Origin: Porogramme epimiltina
Lineage: Eukaryota > Basidiomycota > Agaricomycetes > Polyporales > Polyporaceae
DNA length: 64,000 nucleotides
NCBI GenBank assembly: GCA_900155495.1
Contig: FTLJ01000015.1
Coordinates: forward strand, 25,514 to 89,513
Direction of reading: 5' to 3'
In this document: positions 55,813-64,000 of the stretch, piece by piece
Position numbering within the stretch: the stretch's first letter is position 1
How the letters are laid out: every line of letters begins with the position of its first letter
Program-made: the position numbers and the translations under genes
The notes under the pieces: generated by a model
Seen by the model: only the letters and a program-made list of their open reading frames with translations
Databases searched by the model: none
Told to the model about the DNA's origin: nothing

Positions 55813-57509
55813 CTACCACCCATCGTCATCCTCTTCTCTGAGTACTAAGACCTCCGAGTTCCCGTCACCGTCTTCGTTATCGGATCCGCCGCTCAGCCAT
55901 TCCGCTTCCTCCCGTCCTTCTCCGACCCCTTCCCATCCTGTTGGTGAAGCACCACGTATGCTAACGAGGACGTGCTGCAGAGATGGGACTGTGCGAGCGA
56001 ATCTCTGCGCACATCCCTCTAGGTTCAGGCCTTCGACGAACCGCGCGGCAGGAGAGCCTCTAATGCATTCGTAGTCCAGCACCAGAACCAAGCTTGTCAG
56101 CTGTGTCCTGACTAGGTCGAAGAGCATATAATCCTATAGTGCAGAGTGAGCCCTCCTCATCGTCTCGTCTTCACGGCCATAACACTCACCAGCACGACGC
56201 TGACGTCCGTGTTCCCCTCCCCAGCCTCAAACTTCACTACCAGCTCCATCTCCACGAGCCGTGCGGTTCCTTCCGCGAGCGACAGCGCGGTTCCCCTCAC
56301 CGCGCTCGTCCCAAACGTCTCCTGCGCGCCCACGAACGTCGCTACCAACGCCACCGGGCGCGCGTCCCGCAGCACCGCGCGCAGCATCCACTGCTCCGCC
56401 GAGCTCACCCCGCCCTCGACGACTACGCGCCGCACCTCCCTCACGAGGCCCAGAGCGTACAGCGTCCCCAGGCCCCCGCACACCTCCTCTATCCCCTCCC
56501 ACACGCCCTCTCCGCACCGCGCGAGGGCCCCCCGGTTCGCCACGCGCAGCGCCACCAGTGCCTCCCGGCGCGCCGCCACGCGCCCCGCGTCCTCCCACAC
56601 CGCGCCCGCACCCGCACTCCCGTCCTCCGCGGTCGAGGAGAGCGCGAGCCGCGCCAGGTGCGGGAACGCGCGCGCGTACCGCGCCGTGTGCGGTAGCGCG
56701 CCCTCCGCGTGCCGCCCGCCGCTCTCGAGCAGCCGCGGGACGTACGTCGCTTCGACCACGCGTACATGCGGGTACACGACCTCTTCTTCGTTTTTGCCTT
56801 CGGGACCGGAGGGGGTGGCGGCGGCGCCGAAGCCTGTCCCGCGTAGGCTGCGCAGCGACCCCGCGCACGCGCGCAGGAGAGTGACCGGCTCGGTGTCGCC
56901 CCGGCGGTAGGGGGGCGACACTGCCCAGGCCATAGCGGGCCCGCGCGGGAGGAAGTCCAGGGTCGCGCTCTCTAGGGGCGCGCGGAGTGTGCGTAGGAAG
57001 GCGGAGGTGAGTGGGCCGCAGTCGGAGACGGCCAGGTGGGTGAGGGTGGTGAGCGCGCTGAGCGCGGCAAAGAGCGGGCGCGGGTGGTAGGGGCGGCGGT
57101 CGGCGGCGCTGCTGCCTGCGAGAGGTGGGGAGGCTTCGAGTGTCATCTCGGCGTCGTGGAGTGCGAGGGTGTGGATGGAGAGGAGCGGATGGGTGATGAG
57201 TCCGTAGAGCGCCTCTATGGCTCTTGAAGAGCGGACAGGGCATGAGACGATCTCGAGGGTGTGGAAATGCAGGAATCGGAACTGCTCATCCGCAAGCATG
57301 AACGCCAGGAAGGAGACGAAGTGGGTATGGGTTGCGAGCGAAACGCCACGGTCGAGAAGTAGCTTTGCACCGCGATGGCGTAGAGCCTGACAAGTCCGCA
57401 TGAGAGTTGCAATTGTTGAAGGTGGTGATGTTTCCATGATCACAACCAGAATATCCAGCGGAAGGACATGGCTGTCAATAGCGTAGACACCCATGTTATA
57501 ATTGTTCAC
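55813..57509 (-). CDS. F-box/LRR-like protein of basidiomycete type
   Basis: Predicted SCF-ligase substrate adaptor or related F-box-like protein. Exons 56190-57509 and 55813-56133 (intron 56134-56189, 56 nt) sum to 1641 nt, or 546 residues. Near the N-terminus, LPLDILVVIMETSPPSTIATLMRTCQALRHRGAKLLLDRGVSL fits the divergent F-box seen in many polypore proteins. After it come leucine-rich, irregularly repeated segments (HTLALHDAEMTL, LFAALSALTTLTHLAVSDCG, HLARLALSS), consistent with a degenerate LRR solenoid, and the tail ends in an acidic SDNEDGDGN patch. GC content is much higher than in the flanks, so long shadow frames exist on the other strand. Without the splice the frame stops at TGA 56157-56159 (17 extra codons). 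The target is unknown. Confidence 0.78.
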
Positions 57510-58049
57510 TGTACGTCGTAGATATTGTACTCAATATTATACTGGATGAAGACACTAATGCAAAAAGTACTGGTTCACCTAGTGAAGATTGTTGAAGTGC
57601 CATTTAGATTTGAGTCTAGTAACCGGAGGATCCCCAGCGCGGCATCTGGTAGGAATGGTACAGGTGAGACTCGAACCCTATCGCACAGACTCAGAAGAGC
57701 TCTATTTAAAGCTCCTTGGACAAGCATTCAGAGTGGACCGGCTTCGACCAGCGCGTGTGCTCTGAAGCTTCTCGTGCCACAAGCACATTCGTAAGCCCGC
57801 ACCGTAGTACGTCACCCGATGCGAGTCTGTGCTATCCTCTGTCCTCGGCTTCCTGTCTCATAAAGAAGTGGCAGTCTGGTTAGAAAAAGTCCCTTTGGGT
57901 CGTATCCGAGGTAAGTCCGACGTTTATCCGATGATGTGGGCGCCTAGGTCCCCATAATGCTCCTCAATCTCCTAAACTACGCATGTACGTGAACAGTACA
58001 ACTATGGGCAGATGTCCGCCGGTATGCACGGCGAATTACGCGCACCAGA
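57510..58049. other. Intergenic, F-box promoter and P450 copy 5 3' flank
   Basis: About 540 nt. A minus-strand tRNA-like string near 57640-57720 (TTGTCCAAGG ... GGGTTCGAGTC) was considered and rejected. No gene is supported. Confidence 0.45.
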
Positions 58050-60160
58050 CTAGCTCTCCATGATCAGCTCCTCAGCACGGGCAAACCGGTGCTTGATAGA
58101 GTAGTTGTACACCTCGGGGTGCCTGCAAGCAAGCGCACAGACAGTGAGCTTCCATAAATCCCACCGTAAGCGGGGCGCACTACTCACGAAACCACGCCAG
58201 GCGAGTTGTCCTTGTGCTCGAGCTTCTGGGGCGCGCCGGACGCGTCGAGCGGGGGCCCGATCTCGAACGCGTGGAGCAGCGACGCCGCGATGATGAACAG
58301 CGACGCCTCTGCGAAGGGCCGCCCGGGGCACACCCTGGAGTCGTTGCATACTCAGCGTCACGGGCAGATAGCAGGATGCTAGAACGGGCTCACCTGCGGC
58401 CGAAGCCGAACACGAAGCCCGCGAGGTCCTCTTTGGTCGGGTCGAGCTCGCCGTCGGCGTTCAGGAACCTCTCCGGCTTGAACTTCTCGGGCTCGGGGAA
58501 CAGCTCCGCGTTGTGCGCCAGCGACCTGGAGGGGAGCGCGCGTCCGAGTCAGACGCCCTGCACGGCTGTGTAGGAGAAACGGGAAGACGCACCAGAGGTT
58601 CGGCATGACGATGGTCCCGGCGGGGATGAAGTAGCCGTTGTAGTTGTCGTCGGCGGTCGTGCGGTGCGGAAGCCCGATTGGCGTGCCGACGTGCCATCTC
58701 GTGACTTCCTTGAGGAGCGCGGCGATGTAGGGCAGGGACGGCCTGTCATCAAATTCTGGGAGGCGGTTGTGGCCTACGACACGATCTAGTTCTTCTTGGG
58801 CTCTCTTCTGTACATCCGGGTGCATGGAGATGGCCAGCAAGAATGCTTGTAACGTGTTGTATGTCTGGACAGTCCACCAAGGTCAGCGCTGTCCGCAGCA
58901 CAACTCTGCAGATGAAAACCGCACCGTGTCCGCACCAGCTAGAAGAATTCAATGTGGTCAACGTTTGCCTTGAGGTAAAGGATGCCCCACTTACCAGCAT
59001 AGATCGTGATCGTCAAATGCTTGATGAATGTCTCGAGGTCCGATTCGCCGCCTCCCGCCAAATCGAGAGAGCTCGCGTCATCGAGGAGGCGCGAAACGAA
59101 CGAGTCCCGTGCGACGCCGGCATTCTGTAGACGTGTACCATTCAGCACGCAACTAAGTCTACCTCAAAACGAATCGCGCTTACCAGACCGCTCACTGCCG
59201 TCTCATATATCTTGTCGATGTTTTCGTCGAGGAAAGTCTTCGCATCAGCGGCGTACTTCTTGAAGCCCGCACCAGGGAACCACGAAGGAAGGTGGACGAG
59301 GCTCGGGATCGCCTCGACAGGGAAACGGCCTGGCACCGAGATTGCTTCGCCTACTGCGTTTATCTGTTCGAGCCGCTCGTAGTATTCGTTGTTGGATTCG
59401 ACGACGTCGATCCCATATGCAACGCGTAACAAGATTGAGGCGAAAGTACTGTCGCGGAGTCACGTGAATCCTCTGCGCCGTTGAGATGCTCAGAACGTGT
59501 AGGAGAGACTTACAATCTTACTTGCTCCGTTACGTCGTCTGGGGATCGACGAAGGGCAGCCAGGAGCCTTCGGGCAGCCGTCAGCTGGATAGGTTGATAG
59601 TTGTCGACCACTTCGGCATTGAACGACTGGTGGAACACGCGACGGTGCAGCCGCCACTGGCTCCCATAATTCTTCAGAGTAAACATGGAGTCCATGCCAG
59701 TACTGTGAATAAACAGTCTGAGGGTTGGGTTCGAAACGGTCGGGTCGCATTGCACGCACAGGTTGATCATGACCGACTGCGGCCTGTCGGAATAGTTGCT
59801 AGACTTCTTATCCAGAAGGTCGCGTGCCGCCTTGTAGGATCCGATGACAAGCATTGGTTGCCCTAATGCGTTTAGGTACACGAGTTCGCCTTCAGATTTA
59901 TACCGAGCGTCGTGAGATGGGAAGAAACATGAACAGGGGCGGCGTAGATTCAACGCACCATATTTCTTCGACATCTCGTGGTATGCTCTCCCGGGATGAC
60001 CGGCAGGTACGTCCAAAGCGTTGCCTATAAATGGCAAAGGAGGGGGGCCTGGAGGATTGTGCGCGCGTTTTCGACGCGTTTTAACCTCATGCAAAAGGAG
60101 AGTAGCAGCGATCGCGACCAGTGTCCATGTCCAGGGGGAAAGGGAGTTCAAATCGACCAT
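58050..60160 (-). CDS. Cytochrome P450 monooxygenase, copy 5
   Basis: ER-anchored heme monooxygenase, closest relative of copy 4. The ATG at 60160 gives MVDLNSLSPWTWTLVAIAATLLL and RKRAHNPPGPPPLPFIGNALDVP. Further minus-strand exons encode LVYLNALGQPMLVIGSYKAARDLLDKK with NYSDRPQSVMINL, MFTLKNYGSQWRLHRRVFHQSFNAE, LRVAYGIDVVESNNEYYE (59142-59432), LPSWFPGAGFKKYAADA, NAGVARDSFVSRLLDDASS, AGADT|TYNTLQAFLLAISMHPDVQKRAQ (I-helix), LPYIAALLKEVTRWHVGTPIGLPH, FKPERFLNADGELDP, FVFGFGRR|VCPGRPFAEASLF and the final exon PEVYNYSIKHRFARAEELIMES, stop 58050-58052. The region around 58200-58560 is GC-rich compared with copy 4. All key motifs are present. Confidence 0.88.
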
Positions 60161-60261
60161 GGGGGTCCGGAGTGGGGACGCTGAAGTGGTTGTATGAGTG
60201 GGGGGTAGAGCCACTTTGGCGGACGGGAGAGGTGGGGCGAGTTGAGTCCTGCCCAAGCCAT

Positions 60262-60279
60262 CTCGCGGGGTTGATATAG
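60262..60279 (-). promoter_or_regulatory. Shared core-promoter block of P450 copy 5
   Basis: Minus-strand CTATATCAACCCCGCGAG, 102-119 nt upstream of the ATG at 60160, identical to the block before copy 4. Confidence 0.65.
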
Positions 60280-63200
60280 GGTGGCAGGGGATACAGCGCG
60301 TGAAGGGATAGTGGTGGAGTGGAGGGATGGTGAAGGCCGTGAATCCGAAGGGCTAGCATTACATAATCCACCGCACTTCGGCACCCTCGTCGGGAAATGG
60401 CGGCGGCCCCGGTCCGTGAGTCACTCCCTGTCCGCTGGGTACCGGCGTTGAGGCTAGTCATGACGAAGATATACTGCCCTGTGCGCTATTGTGGAGCCAA
60501 GCTCGTCAAGAGGATGGTGTTGGTTTGCCTGCACCATGGCACGCCTGGTTGTAGCATGCCAACTACTTTCTGTGACGCCGGAGGCGATTAGAATGTGTTG
60601 GCGCACGGTCCAGAGAAAGAAGCCTACTCACCCTGACGAGCTCCTCGATGTCACGTCATGGCACGTGGTAGAAGAACAAGAGAGAGCGCCCAATCGTTGT
60701 GGCCTATGCCTACAATGTCTACGCTTCGGCACTCCGTACGAGACCGGTTGCGGTTGTGCACGGCACTAGCGCGCTCTCCAGTTTCGGAGTGAATTGTAGA
60801 AGTGCTTGCTCAGTTTGACTCCTGTGAGATGACCGGGGCGAACGCCGTAACGCCCGACTCCACCCAACCCCCGGTAAGCACCGGTCTAGTATTGTCGACG
60901 GGAGTTCTGGGATCAGGACCACGCCATTCACCTAATTCATGGCTACCAGTGAGCCAATGACTGATAGAGTGGTATTTATATGAGAGGACAACCATGTATT
61001 CGTGCTCAACAGACGACTCACGCACGGCAGTGATGGGTACATTTGTAGAGATTAGTGGGTGAGGCGTCGTTGAGGAGTGCGTTATTCCGGGAACCATACC
61101 ATTCGCAAAGTTTGAGGGTGTATATGCGGAGACGGGAGTAGCGGGCGGAGTTTCTCTGTATGGACAGGTCGATCTGCATGGACATAGCTGACAGGAGACG
61201 CACACGAACCTCTTAGTCTCATCGTTACGGTCGCGCCCGAACAGATCCGCCACCGCCATACTCAGCGCTGGTGACCCAGACAGGAACTCGTCGAGACCCT
61301 GGATAGGGCTCATCAGCTACTATCACTACAACGACGATCGACTCTACGCTCACCCACAAAGAAAGGTACGCCAGCCCCGCGTGCACTTCCGCCTTTATGA
61401 GTCCAACCGCCCGCACCCGGCCTGCGCACCGCACCCGGCTGCCGAACGCCTTCAATCGCGCTCCGGTTGTTGCGGGTGCGCACAGCGTCCACCGTGTCCG
61501 CACCAAGTCCTCGGTGCGCAGCCGTTGAACGCCTCGGGCGCTCACCCCAATGAGCCGCAGGATTAGTCCATAGTACGTGATCGTCGGTGGGACCGCCGCG
61601 CTCTGCTAGGCATCGCTCGGCAACAGCGGGTTTACGCCATGCGCAACACGCCCCTAGAGTAGAAACTCGCGCCCCCAAAGACGTTGACACACGGGCGTGA
61701 GCGTGGGGGTCGCCTACAGCCGGCCCCTCTACAGGCACGGGGAACGCCGCGTCGGTAGCGAGGGCGTTGAGAGGCTACTTGGCGCGCGCTGGGTGGCGGA
61801 ATTACACGCGAAAGTGTAGGAGCGGGGGAACCGGAATGTGAGGGCGCGCGCGACGGCCTCGTACTGGACGTCGATTGGGAGCTGAGGTGAGAAGAGCGGG
61901 GAGGGAGCGCTGGTCAGCGGTCATCCACGGACGGCGCGGAAGACGGGGGCGGCGTACCGTGACGGTGATTGGACGTGCGAGACGGCTTACACGGAGATTG
62001 TCCAGGAGAGGCGGAGGCGTCGATTCGCTGAGTCGCGGGCCCGCTGAAAGTTCACAGACCCAAGTGGCAAGCAGGCGGTTTCCCCCCGTCCGTCCACTGC
62101 CAATCAACTACGTGGTGACAAACATGACAGCCGCACCGGACGGACATGACTGAGCGTCTTCAGCCGCTCAGCTGCTTGGTTTCTTTGTCCAAAAATCAGG
62201 CATACCTGAGTAAACGTGCCTATGAGGGGCGAAAAAGAGCTGTCGCATGCCCTGAATGATGCGAATTTGATCCCGGCTTGGTACCCTGTAGTGAGAGCGA
62301 CGGACGATAACCCCTTGTAATGGAAGCAAACGACAGCCCCTTATGGCGAATACTCGGGGTGGGCTTGGGGTACTCTTGACTAGACACCTCGCCGGGTGTG
62401 TGGGAGTCACGGGATTGGCATTTATCAACTGGTGTGGAAAGAGTGAGAAAGCTCCGATATGCCCCTGGATAGACACAAAGTGCACGAAGATTGCGTACCT
62501 GGGCTGAGTTACCGACTGATGACAAGACCCACGGGAAGCCCTCCTTCCATGGCCCGCGGCGCGATTCAGGGCAAGTCCTGAGCTTGCGATCGAGAGGCCG
62601 AGCACGCCGCGCTCTCCAGACAGCAGACGCCGTCCACTAGCGCCCCAGCAAGACGGGCCCTGTCCGACTACACTCCCCAGCTGTTATTCATGTTCCGAAG
62701 ATTGCCAATGGTGAACTTTTGAGACTGTAAAGAGTCGCGGCGGCGCCGGGGGAAGTGAGAGAAGATGGTAGTCGGTACATCAGAGGGCATCTCGATTTCT
62801 CAACTGAGACCTTCGATGATTTTGCAGCATGCGGCGAGTGCTCGGGTAAATCAGAAAGAAGTCGACATTGCGACAATGATATCTTTTAGAAGGTGAAGCG
62901 TCCACCCGTGGACTTGAGGACGTCGAATGGGGTAGAATGAATGGAGAATACACGTTGACTTGTGCTTGACCTGTGCCGGAGAGTCGTCCTTTCGGATCCC
63001 GGCCGGAGAAAGTACATGTATAGTAATTTCGGACCCCCAGGAGGCCGCTCGGGGTCGGACCCGGACGGATCAGGAAGGATTTCGGTGCCTTAGGCGGGGC
63101 GGGCGTCTCCCAGGGCCGGAGAGCAGCCCGGCGGTGACCGACGCACAAACTCTGTCGTTTCCGTCCATCTGGTATTCGGTCGGGCGCGAGGCCGCCATAT

Positions 63201-64000
63201 CGTCCAGCTCGATCTGGTCCCGACTCGCTGTTTAAATCCTCCCCGGCGCAATTATGTGCTTTTTGGGCCTCTCCCTGCACTCCGCTCGCGCATTGGAATG
63301 CACATGTCGCCGCCCGCATCCAAGCACAATTCCCTCATGCTCTGGTTCGGGTGGTTTGACGCTGCCTTGCTGGCACACTCTTGCCGAAAAAACATTACGG
63401 TACGTGCACAGTCGCCATCGTCAGCGCCTTTCAATCATCTTCGCTAATCAGAGCAGCCGTTATGCCCCACGTTGGCCCAGATCATCAGATTCCGCCCAAA
63501 GGTTCTTGTAGTCAAACGGGAATCTCGCTCTCCGTTCAAAATGAGCATAGGACCGGTACCTCGTGAGCACAGCTCCTCAGAGCCTCCGATCCATCACATA
63601 CCGCCCATGCTTTGTGGCTGACTAGACATCTTGATAGACTTCAACAATGCACGGGCAGCCACAAGCAATGTCCGGACAATACTGCCAAGGCATGCGGCGC
63701 GTAAACCTCACACGCACATATCCGAATGTGCAACATCTACTCCTCAAAGGGTGTCGTCAACGAATAGACCCCCTGAAAACGCCGTCTAATCCTGACAGCA
63801 CTCGGCTCTGCCGGCTTACGCGATGTCTGGACACTTCCGCATAAGGGTATTTCGCCCATCTCAAGACAGCGCGCGCAAGAAGCACAAGAACTCCCACAGC
63901 GGCACTGGGGGCAACCAGTACTCCCGCGCCCCCCGCGTCAATATCACATTTGCTCGATTGCATGCGAGATCTCGCCTTGTGCGGCCGAGAACCCTAGGCG
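60280..64000. other. 3.7 kb right end without supportable genes
   Basis: Frames on both strands are short or lack family motifs. The longest, minus 62780-63319 (179 codons), is Pro/Arg/Ser-rich with no recognisable fold. Base composition alternates between GC-rich stretches (61.3-62.1 and 63.0-63.2 kb) and neutral sequence. A minus-strand frame at 63757-63963 carries one hydrophobic stretch (VLVAPSAAVGVLVLLARAVL) and could be the edge of a gene beyond the window, but this is unproven. Confidence 0.45.

Noticed and set aside
56146..56910. Long + strand open frames (254 and 207 codons)
   Set aside because: Antisense shadows in the GC-rich F-box gene; composition is Arg/Pro/Ala-rich with no motif.
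57640..57730. Minus-strand Leu-tRNA-like string (TTGTCCAAGG ... GGGTTCGAGTC)
   Set aside because: T-stem and acceptor do not pair and the anticodon loop would be 8 nt; at best a decayed relic.
62780..63319. 179-codon minus-strand frame near the right end
   Set aside because: Low-complexity Pro/Arg/Ser composition, no recognisable domain and no splice context.
1..64000. CRISPR arrays, LTR elements or DNA transposons
   Set aside because: No regularly spaced repeats, terminal repeats, transposase or reverse-transcriptase motifs were seen; CRISPR is not expected in a fungal nucleus.

Overview
The window is nuclear DNA of a filamentous basidiomycete, most likely a wood-decaying Polyporales species. 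The grounds are genes broken by many 47-75 nt GT-AG introns, a Trametes-type laccase, families nearly confined to Agaricomycetes (DUF6533 membrane proteins, AusD-like methyltransferase, basidiomycete F-box protein), and an abundance of class-II P450s. No tRNA, rRNA, CRISPR array or recognisable transposon was found. All exon joins below were made by hand from splice sites, reading frame and family motifs; no RNA data were available.

Left part (0-20.6 kb): a P450 (9-2114), a secreted type-B carboxylesterase (2973-5491), an AusD-like SAM methyltransferase (5927-7082) and a laccase (9684-11667), all on the + strand. They are followed by DUF6533 copy A (12410-14162), decayed remnants of a methyltransferase and of a MYND-type gene (14.3-15.5 kb), an FtsJ-type methyltransferase (17114-18381), and a minus-strand single-pass membrane protein with an apparent one-base frameshift (19062-20583).

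Middle (22-47 kb): a duplication-rich zone where DUF6533 genes and P450s are interleaved. DUF6533 copies B (22344-24161), C (29456-31182) and D (minus, 35938-37595) are intact. A DUF6533/P450 chimera lies at 31471-32470. An intact P450 (32748-34712) has a partial duplicate with a large internal deletion (25.8-26.4 kb), and another P450 3' relic lies at 40.8-41.2 kb. Two MFS transporters (26837-28733; minus 41260-43491), a Con-6 protein (minus 39943-40338) and a P450 (minus 44268-46377) complete the zone. A 2-N gap in poly-C (39.5 kb) marks an assembly weak point.

Right part (47-64 kb): a Zn2Cys6 regulator (47962-51333), two closely related minus-strand P450s (51659-53753 and 58050-60160) sharing a core-promoter block, and an F-box/LRR-like gene (minus 55813-57509) between them. 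The last 3.8 kb has no supportable gene.

Functionally, five intact P450s, a methyltransferase, an esterase, a laccase, two MFS pumps and a Zn2Cys6 regulator would suit tailoring and export of a secondary metabolite or detoxification of wood extractives, but no backbone synthase (PKS, NRPS, terpene cyclase) is present. The most unusual observation is gene structure: all four intact DUF6533 genes can be joined into one open frame only if two exons are just 2 nt long, at the same two places in every copy.
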